Part shown: in pieces, positions 15,277-22,940 of the stretch | How the letters are laid out: every line of letters starts with the position of its first letter | How positions within the stretch are numbered: the stretch's first letter is position 1 | NCBI GenBank assembly: GCA_900769695.1 | Contig: CAAGHO010000041.1 | Location: 1-35,411 of the forward strand | DNA from: Bacilli bacterium | GTDB lineage: Bacteria > Bacillota_I > Bacilli_A > RF39 > UBA660 | Length of the DNA stretch: 35,411 nucleotides | Direction of reading: 5' to 3' | Notes under the pieces: generated by a model | The model's input: only the letters and a program-made list of their open reading frames with translations | The model's database searches: none | Told to the model about the DNA's origin: nothing | Program-made: the position numbers and the translations under genes

Positions 15277-16602
15277 ATGAATTTGTTTGATAAATTGTTT
15301 AAAATTAAGAATAATGACAAGTTTAACAGTTCAACATCAAGGATAAATGTTTATATTGAAAAAGATATAAATAATAAAGAAAAATGTTCAAAATGCAATG
15401 CATTAGTTAGTAAGGATGATAAATATTGTTGGAAATGTGGTCATCCAATTAATGAACTAACTGAAGAAATATTCCAAAAAGCAGAAAAAAAAGAAAGCGT
15501 AGAATATCAGTATCCAAATATAGACTTAATTAAAGATGAGAAAATGAAAACAGCAATAAAAAACATACCTAATTCAGGTATATTGAATATTCCTATCGGA
15601 TTAGATAAAGAAGATAAGTGGGTTTATTATGATATAACAAAAATGCCTAACTTATTAATTGGTGGTACAGTTATGAGCGGTAAAACTAATATAATTAATT
15701 CTTTATTGTTAAGTTTGATTGCTAAATATTCAACAGAAGAAATTAGAATAATTTTAGCTGACTCTAAAGGTGTTGATTATTCGTGCTATAATGGCGAGCC
15801 TCATCTTCTAATTCCGGTTATTAAAAGTGTAAAGAGACTGGAAGAAGTTTTAAAAAATGAAACACAAGAAATGCATAATAGATATTCTTTATTAAGTTCA
15901 GCAGAAGTAAAAAAAATATCAGATTATAATAAAATAACTGATTTATCTAAAATACCATATCATTTAATATTTATTGATGATTATACTGTTTTTGCTAACG
16001 AATATGAAAGTCAATGTAATTCATATATTGAAATGTTAGTTAAAAGTGGATGGAATGTTGGTATACATTTAATTATTGTGGCTAATCATCCAACAGTTAA
16101 TGTATTAACAGCTATCTCACAATTAAATTTTCCAACCCGTATTTCATTTAGGGTCCCTAGTATTAAAGATTCTAGAATGATTTTGGAATTACCAGGGGCT
16201 GAAAAAATATCTGGAACTGGGAATGCACTTATTAATTCTCCAATGAATAGTAAATTAGAACAAGTTCATATTAATTTTGTTGAAGATAGTGACATAACAG
16301 CAATTGTTAAAGATTTATCATCAAAAAATAAACTCAATTATGTTAATGATTTTGAATCTAAAAAAATAGATGTTTCTCCAAATTATGAAGAATATTCTGA
16401 TCCTCTTTATGATGAAATAGTGGAATTTGTTATTTCATCTGGTAAAGCCTCTACTTCACTTCTTCAAAGAAAATTTAAACTGGGATATAACCGTGCTGCA
16501 AGGATAATTGATTTGTTAGAAGAACGAGGAATTATAGGCTTTTCTAGTGAATCTAAACCAAGAGAAGTATTGGTTAAACCTGAAAGACAAATATTTAAAT
16601 AA
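15277..16602 (+). CDS. FtsK/SpoIIIE-type DNA translocase with zinc ribbon in place of the membrane domain
   Basis: A 441-residue soluble FtsK-family ATPase that would pump double-stranded DNA. The N-terminus has a zinc ribbon (C37-x2-C40 and C51-x2-C54, CSKC...CWKCGHPI) where FtsK normally has TM helices. The motor has Walker A GTVMSGKT (130-137) and Walker B HLIFIDDYTVF (D234, D235). The C-terminus is a complete gamma winged helix (SLLQRKFKLGYNRAARIIDLLEERG and SKPREVLV), the module that reads chromosome-orienting DNA motifs. The Walker B acid is Asp rather than the usual Asp-Glu pair. Without a septal anchor it may serve plasmid, conjugative-element or defence functions; it lies 1 base after the kinase. 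Confidence 0.88.
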   Translation: MNLFDKLFKIKNNDKFNSSTSRINVYIEKDINNKEKCSKCNALVSKDDKYCWKCGHPINELTEEIFQKAEKKESVEYQYPNIDLIKDEKMKTAIKNIPNSGILNIPIGLDKEDKWVYYDITKMPNLLIGGTVMSGKTNIINSLLLSLIAKYSTEEIRIILADSKGVDYSCYNGEPHLLIPVIKSVKRLEEVLKNETQEMHNRYSLLSSAEVKKISDYNKITDLSKIPYHLIFIDDYTVFANEYESQCNSYIEMLVKSGWNVGIHLIIVANHPTVNVLTAISQLNFPTRISFRVPSIKDSRMILELPGAEKISGTGNALINSPMNSKLEQVHINFVEDSDITAIVKDLSSKNKLNYVNDFESKKIDVSPNYEEYSDPLYDEIVEFVISSGKASTSLLQRKFKLGYNRAARIIDLLEERGIIGFSSESKPREVLVKPERQIFK

Positions 16603-16603
16603 T

Positions 16604-16744
16604 AATCCTAATTTTGCATATAAATCATTTTCAATCATGGGAAATAAAGTAAGATATTATGATGTAGAAAGATGCATATGTGATATTATTGTATCTAAAA
16701 ATAGAATGGATTAAGAAGTAACTTATATAGACTGGTATCTACCA
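16604..16744 (+). pseudogene. Remnant of an AbiEi-like antitoxin
   Basis: Immediately after the FtsK stop, an open stretch reads SFSIMGNKVRYYDVERCICD then IIVSKNRMD before TAA, and continues after the stop with EVTYIDWYLP. The ...Y-x-x-ERTICDxI-x-x-x-N-x-x-D pattern is the best-conserved part of AbiEi-type (type IV toxin-antitoxin) antitoxin/transcription-regulator proteins. The N-terminal winged helix and C-terminal region are missing and no AbiEii toxin is near, so this is a gene fossil. Assignment rests on this one motif. Confidence 0.5.
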
Positions 16745-16817
16745 TAATATATAGTGAACTTGGCGAAAAATCAAAAGACATTAAAAGGACAAAAGTATAC
16801 CACAAAGGGGAAAATAA

Positions 16818-16846
16818 TTTACTCAAATTTTAACTCATGTTATAAT
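16818..16846 (+). promoter_or_regulatory. Promoter of the XRE regulator gene
   Basis: TTTACT (16818-16823), a 17-bp spacer, TATAAT (16841-16846) with TG at 16838-16839. The AGGAGGT ribosome-binding site follows at 16866-16872. Confidence 0.7.
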
Positions 16847-16877
16847 ATTTTTATCAAAAACTTACAGGAGGTAGATT

Positions 16878-17573
16878 ATGAATCAAGAAAAGTTTGGTGA
16901 ATTTATAAAAGAAGTTCGTAAGAAAAACAATTTAACGCAAAAAGAGTTTGCTGATAAATATAACGTTACATATCAAGCTGTTAGTAAATGGGAAAATGGC
17001 AAAAATCTTCCTGATATTTCTTTAATGATGCAAATTAGTAAAGACTTTGGAATGACACTTGATGAAATATATGATGGCAAATATAACGATTCTAAGAAAA
17101 AGCAATTTATAATCTTGCTTGTAGTTTTAGGAATAATTTTAGCTTTAGCTATTTTATTTACTATTATTTCTCATGATGATTTTAAATTTAAAACTTTATC
17201 TTCTACTTGTAAAGACTTTAATATATCTGGAAACATTGCTTATAATGATAAGAAATCAGCAATTTACATATCTAATATTGAATACTGTGGTGGTAATGAT
17301 AAATTTGAATATAAAAAAATAGAGTGTGTGTTATTTGAAAAATATCATGACATAGATAGAAAGATTAAATCTTATAGCTATACTAGTAAATCTGGAATAA
17401 AATTAGAAGATTATTTAAAAAATTTGACTTTGACAATAGATAATTTTTCTAAAACTTGTAAAAATTATAAAGATGGTAGTTTATATCTTTCTATAAACGC
17501 TACTACTAAAGATAATCAAACTATTACTTATCAAATACCATTAAAGCTAGAATCAGAATGTAATTTTAAATAA
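16878..17573 (+). CDS. Membrane-anchored XRE-family transcription regulator
   Basis: 231 residues. Residues 6-60 form a Cro/C1-type helix-turn-helix (LTQKEFADKYNVTYQAVSKWENGKNLPD, ISLMMQISKDFGMTLDEIYDG). A single TM helix follows (FIILLVVLGIILALAILFTII, about 75-97), then an extracytoplasmic domain of about 130 residues with beta-like stretches and four Cys (STCKDF, EYCGGN, IECVLF, KTCKNY) plus one near the end. This one-protein layout, cytoplasmic DNA-binding head and outside sensor domain, suggests direct response to a cell-surface signal. Strong AGGAGGT upstream; single-gene unit with its own promoter and terminator. The target is unknown; the arylsulfotransferase gene is the next downstream. 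Confidence 0.88.
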   Translation: MNQEKFGEFIKEVRKKNNLTQKEFADKYNVTYQAVSKWENGKNLPDISLMMQISKDFGMTLDEIYDGKYNDSKKKQFIILLVVLGIILALAILFTIISHDDFKFKTLSSTCKDFNISGNIAYNDKKSAIYISNIEYCGGNDKFEYKKIECVLFEKYHDIDRKIKSYSYTSKSGIKLEDYLKNLTLTIDNFSKTCKNYKDGSLYLSINATTKDNQTITYQIPLKLESECNFK

Positions 17574-17582
17574 TATAAAATC

Positions 17583-17607
17583 AACTCAACTAATTGTTGA
17601 GTTTTTT
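17583..17607 (+). terminator. Intrinsic terminator after the XRE gene
   Basis: AACTCAAC (17583-17590), loop TAATT, GTTGAGTT (17596-17603), then T to 17607: an 8-bp stem with a T-run. Confidence 0.85.
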
Positions 17608-17675
17608 CAACTTCTTCGTTATTTAATATTTTCTTACTTATATAGTAAAATGAAAATATCAAGGAGCTGATAAGA

Positions 17676-19646
17676 ATGAAAAAAATTACAAAAAGACATT
17701 TATTAATAGGATTATTATTAATTACTGGAATGATTCTGGGAGTAACTTTTATGAAAATTAATTCTAAAAATATAAATACTAAAAGTGTGAGTATAACAAC
17801 TAGTTTAATAAATGAACAGATAAAAAAAGAATCAAAATTTAAGATAAATGGTTTTACAATTAATAAGCCCAATATCATTGTTGATCCTTATGGAAATTCA
17901 CCATTAACTGCTTTAGTTATATTTAAAACAAAAACTAAAGTTAGTCCTAAAGTAACAATTGTAGGTAAGGACAAATTAACTACTTATACTCATACATTTA
18001 GCGAAGATACCAATCATTATCTTCCTATCTATGGTCTTTATGCAGAAACTGATAATAAAGTTATTATTGAATATAAAGAAAATAACAAAAAAGTAAAGAA
18101 GATAATTTCTATTAAGACATCTAAACTACCTAGTGATATGATTCTTCCTGAAGAAGTAAATAAGGATGAAGCAAATCTTACAAATGATTTATATTTTTAT
18201 ACACCATCAAGTACAGGTTATACTACTGCGTATGATGTTAATGGGGATGTACGTTGGTATTTAAAAAAATCAGCTATTTGGAAGATAGATAAGCTAAAAA
18301 ATGGTCATTTATTATTAAGTACAGAACGATTAGTTAATAATCCTTATTATATGACAGGATTATATGAAATGGACTTACTAGGAAAAGTTTACACTGAATA
18401 TAGTTTACCTGGTGGTTATCATCATGATTATTATGAAATGGATAATGGAAATTTATTAATAGCTTCTGATGATTTTAATAATAGTTATGGTACTGTAGAA
18501 GATTATATTGTTGAACTTGATAGAAAAACAGGTAAAATTGTTAAACATTTTGATTTAAAAGATATTTTAGAAATGGATGATGGTAAGAGTGAAAATTGGT
18601 CTAGTTATGATTGGTTCCATAACAATTCTGTTTGGTATGATAAAAAGACTAACTCAATAACGTTATCAGGAAGACATCAAGATGCAGTTATAAATATAGA
18701 TTATAAAACGGGAAGTTTAAACTGGATTATTGGAGATTCCACTAAATGGAGTAGTGAATATAAAAAGTATTTCTTTAAACCAATTGGAAAAGATTTTGAA
18801 TGGCAATGGAGTCAACATGCAGCAATGATAACTCCTGAAGGATATGTATTTCTTTTTGATAATGGAAATAATAAATCTAAAGATAAAGATAATTATGTAA
18901 AAGCAGAAAATTCTTACTCAAGAGGAGTTATGTACAAAATTGATACTAAAAAAATGACAACAAAACAGATTTATGAATATGGAAAAGAACGTGGTAGTAG
19001 TTTTTATTCTCCGTATATATCAGATGTTGATTATCTTGCTAAAGACCATTATATAGTTCACTCTGGTGGAATTGTTTATGTAGACGGAGTAAATTCTAAT
19101 CAACCAGCAGGTTTTAGTAAGAATACTACTTTAGTATCAGATACAGTAGAGTTAATAAATAATAAAGTTGTCTTTGAATTAAAACTTCCTACAAATGCTT
19201 ACCGCGTTGAAAAGATGAGTTTATATAACAAAGATGAAAAATTAAAATTAGGTAAGGCTAGGAGATTTGGAACTCTTGGAAAAACCGATGTTGAAAAAAC
19301 AGTAAGGGTCTTTAAATTAAACTCTAAAAAAATAGATGAAAATTATAAAAAACATAATATTTCAATTACAAAAGAAGTAGATAGACTTGTTGTAAAGGGA
19401 AAATTTAAAAGAGAAAATAAAGTAAATATAGTTTTGTATAAAAATATGAAATCAAAATATTATAATGTTAAAGTAAGTAAAAAGCCATATACTGCTTTAT
19501 GCGTTGATTTATTTACTGAAGCAGAAAATGAACAGGGAATAGATGTTACTAAATATATTAATAAAGATGGTTTAAGTGGTAAATATTCCATTTATATTGA
19601 ATTAGATAATACTTTATATAATACAGGAAGGTATGTGGAGTTTTAA
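17676..19646 (+). CDS. Aryl-sulfate sulfotransferase (AssT family), membrane-anchored
   Basis: A 656-residue PAPS-independent arylsulfotransferase, which moves sulfate between phenolic compounds via a sulfo-histidine. A basic start and TM helix (RHLLIGLLLITGMILGVTF, residues 7-25) place it outside the membrane. An Ig-like N-terminal domain (about 50-150) precedes the six-bladed propeller, with family segments GHLLLSTERL, YHHDYYEMDNGNLLIAS, YDWFHNNSVWYD, LSGRHQDAVINID, WSQHAAMITPEGYVFLFDNGN. Several candidate active-site His are present. It has a single Cys (TALCVDL), unlike E. coli AssT, which has a structural disulfide made by DsbL. AAGGAG precedes the ATG. The thioredoxin-like gene starts at the base after its stop. 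Confidence 0.9.
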   Translation: MKKITKRHLLIGLLLITGMILGVTFMKINSKNINTKSVSITTSLINEQIKKESKFKINGFTINKPNIIVDPYGNSPLTALVIFKTKTKVSPKVTIVGKDKLTTYTHTFSEDTNHYLPIYGLYAETDNKVIIEYKENNKKVKKIISIKTSKLPSDMILPEEVNKDEANLTNDLYFYTPSSTGYTTAYDVNGDVRWYLKKSAIWKIDKLKNGHLLLSTERLVNNPYYMTGLYEMDLLGKVYTEYSLPGGYHHDYYEMDNGNLLIASDDFNNSYGTVEDYIVELDRKTGKIVKHFDLKDILEMDDGKSENWSSYDWFHNNSVWYDKKTNSITLSGRHQDAVINIDYKTGSLNWIIGDSTKWSSEYKKYFFKPIGKDFEWQWSQHAAMITPEGYVFLFDNGNNKSKDKDNYVKAENSYSRGVMYKIDTKKMTTKQIYEYGKERGSSFYSPYISDVDYLAKDHYIVHSGGIVYVDGVNSNQPAGFSKNTTLVSDTVELINNKVVFELKLPTNAYRVEKMSLYNKDEKLKLGKARRFGTLGKTDVEKTVRVFKLNSKKIDENYKKHNISITKEVDRLVVKGKFKRENKVNIVLYKNMKSKYYNVKVSKKPYTALCVDLFTEAENEQGIDVTKYINKDGLSGKYSIYIELDNTLYNTGRYVEF

Positions 19647-20129
19647 ATGAAGAAGTTTATAGTAATTATAGTTATACTTTTAGCTATTTCATTAACAGGT
19701 ATAGTAGTCTTATCAAGTAAAAAAGATAAACAAGAAAATACTGATTCTAAAAATATTAGTTATGAATCAAAGCTTACTGATATTAAGTTTAATGATAAAG
19801 TAAATATTTATCTTTTTTATGGAAAAGGTTGTCCTCATTGTGAAGCGTTATTTACTTACTTTGAAAGTATTAAATCTAAATATTCTAAATATTATAATTT
19901 ATATGCTTTTGAAGTTTGGTACAATGAAGATAATGGTAAAATAATGGACTATTTCTTAGAAAAATTTGATAAAAAAGTATCATCAAGATCTGTACCATTT
20001 CTAATTATTGGTGATGAAGCATTTGAAGGTTATAGTAGTAGTATGAATCAAAAAATTATTGATACAATAGAAGAAAAATATAAAAATAAAGATAATATCA
20101 AAGATTTCAGTGATATTTTAAATATTTAA
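19647..20129 (+). CDS. Membrane-anchored thioredoxin-like oxidoreductase (CPHC)
   Basis: 160 residues with an N-terminal TM/signal anchor (FIVIIVILLAISLTGIVVL) and an extracytoplasmic thioredoxin fold. The active site is C62-P-H-C65, the DsbA-type dipeptide typical of oxidases, with the cis-Pro loop RSVPFLII. It is likely to form or isomerise disulfides in exported proteins. Its ATG directly follows the AssT stop, the same neighbour relation as assT-dsbL in enterobacteria, but the AssT here has only one Cys and cannot form an internal disulfide, so the substrate must differ. The cysteine-bearing exported proteins downstream are candidates (inference). Confidence 0.87.
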   Translation: MKKFIVIIVILLAISLTGIVVLSSKKDKQENTDSKNISYESKLTDIKFNDKVNIYLFYGKGCPHCEALFTYFESIKSKYSKYYNLYAFEVWYNEDNGKIMDYFLEKFDKKVSSRSVPFLIIGDEAFEGYSSSMNQKIIDTIEEKYKNKDNIKDFSDILNI

Positions 20130-20419
20130 GAAACAGATAAATTTATTTACATCTTTTATAAATGTAACAATACTAAAAATAATTTAATTAAATAGTCTAT
20201 ATTTATATAAACTGTATTGTAATGATAACATATAAATAAATAGTTACGAAAAAACTAAAAATTGCTAGGAGAAACTAGTAATAATATGACTAAAAAAATT
20301 ATGAAGTAACACTTACTATAACAACGGAAAATACAACAAAGTAAATTTTTGATGGAACTACTGTAAGTTTAAGTATTATAAGAATAAACTAATAATATTA
20401 AATGATTTTAAAAGTAAAA
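20130..20419. other. Non-coding, decayed sequence
   Basis: No intact gene. From about 20294 one frame reads NYEVTLTITTENTTK, stop, IFDGTTVSLSIIRIN, stop, which looks like a short degraded coding piece rich in beta-strand residues, but it is too short to assign. The repeat CTAG-GAGAAA-CTAG at about 20265 is the only other visible structure. Confidence 0.35.
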
Positions 20420-20482
20420 AATAGTGAATAATATTTTTAATGTCTATTTTTTTGATGACATCTTTAAATGTTATTCACTATT
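20420..20482. terminator. Bidirectional terminator
   Basis: AATAGTGAATAA (20420-20431) and TTATTCACTATT (20471-20482) are perfect 12-base inverted arms, with an inner ATGTC/GACAT pair at 20440-20444 and 20457-20461. T-rich sequence follows on the plus strand and the matching A-rich sequence precedes it, so it can end transcripts from both sides: the AssT operon and the convergent minus-strand gene. Confidence 0.7.
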
Positions 20483-20504
20483 TTGTTTATTATTTGTAAG
20501 ATTA

Positions 20505-20792
20505 TTAATATTTTACTAAACTATTATAATTAATTGAGTTATTATATGTATCTTTTTTTATAATACTTTTTACTTGAATGGTTTTTTCTTCTTGAAAATA
20601 ATTTTTAACTTTGATTATAGAGTTAACATTAACCATAAATAAAATAATAAATTGAAATAAAAATGTATTTCTAACCATCTCATCACTTACTACAAGAATA
20701 ATAGCTAATGTAGTTATTAAACATAGAAATGAAATTATAGAAATAATTATATCTAACGTATTTAAATTTCTTTTTTGAATACTAGTAAACAT
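20505..20792 (-). CDS. Small two-TM membrane protein
   Basis: The only convincing minus-strand gene: 95 residues with two TM helices (LDIIISIISFLCLITTLAIILVV and LFQFIILFMVNVNSII) and a charged Lys-rich tail. The family is not recognised. It is supported by a very strong ribosome-binding site (AAAGGGGGAA on its own strand) and a near-ideal promoter, TTGACA-17-TATAAT. The stop lies 22 bases from a bidirectional terminator, so it is a complete single-gene unit. Being divergent from the surface-assembly operon and sharing its intergenic region, it may belong to that system's control (inference). Confidence 0.75.
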   Translation of the reverse strand: MFTSIQKRNLNTLDIIISIISFLCLITTLAIILVVSDEMVRNTFLFQFIILFMVNVNSIIKVKNYFQEEKTIQVKSIIKKDTYNNSINYNSLVKY

Positions 20793-20819
20793 ACTAAATT
20801 CCCCCTTTAATTAGCGCAT

Positions 20820-20848
20820 ATTATACTATAAATCATCGAAAATGTCAA
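20820..20848 (-). promoter_or_regulatory. Consensus promoter of the minus-strand gene
   Basis: On the minus strand TTGACA (20843-20848), a 17-bp spacer and TATAAT (20820-20825) match the consensus at all 12 positions. AATGTCAAATTTA and AATGTCGAAATTTA occur as a direct repeat (20841-20853, 20855-20868) over and upstream of the -35, a possible operator. Confidence 0.85.
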
Positions 20849-20879
20849 ATTTACAATGTCGAAATTTATCAAAATATAG

Positions 20880-20908
20880 TTGTAAAAAAAATTCTCTTAT
20901 GATATACT
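20880..20908 (+). promoter_or_regulatory. Promoter of the surface-assembly operon
   Basis: TTGTAA (20880-20885), a 17-bp spacer and TATACT (20903-20908) with extended TG (20900-20901). A 65-base leader follows, containing an AAGGGAGG (20923-20930) that serves no visible start codon and can be covered by the small stem AGGATAGATATTCCT. Confidence 0.7.
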
Positions 20909-20978
20909 TTAATAGACATAGTAAGGGAGGATAGATATTCCTTGAATATAGTTTAGTATATAAATAGTTGGTGATTTT

Positions 20979-21692
20979 ATGAGCAAGGATTATTCGATTG
21001 ATAGAAGGGTAAATAAAAATTATCGTAGGAAGGTTTTTCTAAAGATATCAAAAATTATTTTACTTAGTTTAGTCCTAATTATATCTGTTACTTACTTATT
21101 TTTATATTTACTCTATCAGAGAGGGAATTTTATAATCTCACTTGATAAAAATATGTCTAATAGAAAAAACATATATCTTTCAGAAGATACCACTTTTTCT
21201 AAGAAAGAAACCAAATTAAGTGTTGAAACACTTGATTATATGGATAACATTTCAGTTAATTGGATTAATGAAAATGTTGATACAGAAAAGGATGGTCCAC
21301 ATAATGGTACAAATTACATAGCTTATAGCTTCTATGTTGCTAATCTTGGAAAAGAGATAGTTAACTATTGGTATGAAATAGATATAGACGATTCTATTAG
21401 AAATGTTGATAGTGCAATTAGAATAAAAATCTATCGTAATGGTGTTGATACAACATATGCAAAAGCAAATGAAAAAACTAAAGAAGCAGAGGAAAACACT
21501 AAAAAGTTCCGTTCAGATGACATTGCTGTGTTAGAAGAAAGAAAAGATTTTAAACCTAATCAAAAAGACAGATTTACCATAGTGGTTTGGATTGAAGGAG
21601 ACGATCCAGATTGCCTTGATGATTTAATAGGTGGAGAGTTGAAAATGCACATGGATATAACAGAAGAACATGTGTTGAAAAAGAAGAAATAA
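20979..21692 (+). CDS. Membrane-anchored exported protein with TasA/camelysin-like C-terminal motif
   Basis: 237 residues: a basic cytoplasmic start (RRVNKNYRRKVFLK), one TM helix (ISKIILLSLVLIISVTYLFLYLL, about 23-45) and an outside domain of about 185 residues. This contains NYIAYSFYVANLGKE and NYWYEIDIDDSIRN, like the beta-strands of camelysin/TasA-type proteins, and ends with WIEGDDPDCLDDLIGGELKMHMDI. The same WIEGxDxDC...GG[DE]L signature closes the next protein, so the two are probably related. Its single Cys lies in that motif. GGTGAT precedes the ATG. No clear cleavage site follows the TM segment, so it could be a base or anchor subunit (inference). Confidence 0.7.
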   Translation: MSKDYSIDRRVNKNYRRKVFLKISKIILLSLVLIISVTYLFLYLLYQRGNFIISLDKNMSNRKNIYLSEDTTFSKKETKLSVETLDYMDNISVNWINENVDTEKDGPHNGTNYIAYSFYVANLGKEIVNYWYEIDIDDSIRNVDSAIRIKIYRNGVDTTYAKANEKTKEAEENTKKFRSDDIAVLEERKDFKPNQKDRFTIVVWIEGDDPDCLDDLIGGELKMHMDITEEHVLKKKK

Positions 21693-21710
21693 AAATAAGG
21701 AGTGTACAAA

Positions 21711-22754
21711 ATGAAGAAAAGAAAAGAAGAAACACTAAATTCAATTAGTGTACGTAAGAGAAAAAGAAAAATATTTTTATCAATTTTGATGATTTTATTT
21801 ACTGGAATCGTTTTGACTATGGGTACTTATGCATGGTTTAGTGCAAATAAGACAGTTACAGTTGATTCAATTAATGTAAATGTTTCATCATCAAATGGTA
21901 TTCAAGTGTCAACTGATGCTATTAACTGGAAAACAGTTATTTCAAATGAAGATATAGTTAGTGCAAAAGATACTTACGATGGAGCTGTAAATCAATTGCC
22001 ATCTGGTATTAATGCATTGGCTCCTGTTTCTACAGTAGGAGATGTTAATTCTACTAATGGATTTATGAATATGTTTTCAGGAGAAATTGACAGTGATACT
22101 TCAGGTAACTATATCTTAACAGCAAAACAAACATCAGAAAAGAATGGAACTAGTGGAGAATTTATAGCTTTTGATTTATTCTTCCAAGTTAAAACAGAAA
22201 CAGCAATGTATTTAACAAATAAATCAAATGTAGTAGCAGGTGCTACAAATACTGGAATTGAAAATGCTTCTCGTATTGCTTTCCTAGATGAAGGTACATT
22301 ACCAGTTGGTGATGGGGCAGCAGCTCTTCAAGGGTTAAAAGGTGCTAAGTCAAGTTCTGTAATTATTTGGGAACCAAATTACGATGTTCATACTGCTAGT
22401 GGTATTGCTAATGCAAGTAGTAACTATGGAATTAATGATTTAACTCAAACAGGTGCTGAAAAATTAGCATATAATGGTGTAAAAGCTGAAATACCAGCAA
22501 GTGAAAATATTCCTTTAGCTTCAACAAGTGCTACATATTTCTCAGCAGTAACACCAAAAATTGCAACAACAGCAGCAGGAATTTCTGCTGATGCATATCA
22601 AAGTGCATTTACATTAAAAGCTGGAGTTACAAAAATGAGAATTTATATGTGGATTGAAGGACAAGATGTTGATTGCGAAAACAATGCTTCTGGTGGAGAT
22701 TTAACATTCAATTTACAATTCAGTTCTTCTTCAAGTGCAGCTGACGTAGGTTAA
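21711..22754 (+). CDS. Secreted TasA-like fibre/surface subunit (probable SipW substrate)
   Basis: 347 residues. After a basic start (KKRKEE...VRKRKRK) a hydrophobic helix (IFLSILMILFTGIVLTM) runs into GTYAWFSANKTVTVDSINVNVS, the signal-region pattern of SipW-processed TasA/camelysin-type proteins. The mature part is rich in Ser, Thr, Ala and Asn, and ends in MRIYMWIEGQDVDCENNASGG then DLTFNLQFSSSSS. It has one Cys. AAGGAG at 21696-21701 sets the ATG at 21711 over an in-frame GTG at 21702. Its lower AT content, strong ribosome-binding site and terminator straight after it suggest the most abundant product of the operon. Confidence 0.75.
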   Translation: MKKRKEETLNSISVRKRKRKIFLSILMILFTGIVLTMGTYAWFSANKTVTVDSINVNVSSSNGIQVSTDAINWKTVISNEDIVSAKDTYDGAVNQLPSGINALAPVSTVGDVNSTNGFMNMFSGEIDSDTSGNYILTAKQTSEKNGTSGEFIAFDLFFQVKTETAMYLTNKSNVVAGATNTGIENASRIAFLDEGTLPVGDGAAALQGLKGAKSSSVIIWEPNYDVHTASGIANASSNYGINDLTQTGAEKLAYNGVKAEIPASENIPLASTSATYFSAVTPKIATTAAGISADAYQSAFTLKAGVTKMRIYMWIEGQDVDCENNASGGDLTFNLQFSSSSSAADVG

Positions 22755-22762
22755 TAATTGTT

Positions 22763-22800
22763 AAAGCAGGGACTGCATCGCAGTTCTTGCTTTTTATTTT
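22763..22800 (+). terminator. Strong intra-operon terminator
   Basis: AAAGCAGGGACTGC (22763-22776), loop ATC, GCAGTTCTTGCTTT (22780-22793) with two G-T pairs, then TTATTTT: a 14-bp stem. It lies between the major subunit and the next gene, whose ribosome-binding site follows at once, so it probably lowers downstream expression by partial termination. Confidence 0.85.
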
Positions 22801-22814
22801 TGGAGGTGTTAGTT

Positions 22815-22940
22815 ATGGATATAGAAATGGATAAAGATGATTTAGATTTAATAAGTACCTATGAAAAAGTAGATGAATTTTTGAAATATTTGAATAATAA
22901 CATTATAGAAATAGATGAGGAAGAAAAAGATGAAAATTAA
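22815..22940 (+). CDS. 41-residue highly acidic protein
   Basis: MDIEMDKDDLDLISTYEKVD and FLKYLNNNIIEIDEEEKDEN make an acidic, probably helical peptide without a signal or TM segment. GGAGGT (22802-22807) is well placed 7 bases before ATG. The stop overlaps the next gene by 11 bases, so the pair is translationally coupled. A partner or inhibitor of the coiled-coil protein is possible but unproven. I do not recognise a family. Confidence 0.6.
   Translation: MDIEMDKDDLDLISTYEKVDEFLKYLNNNIIEIDEEEKDEN

Noticed and set aside
20923..20956. Leader peptide in the surface-operon 5' region
   Set aside because: AAGGGAGG is strong, but the only start after it is a TTG giving four codons at poor spacing; not enough to call a gene.
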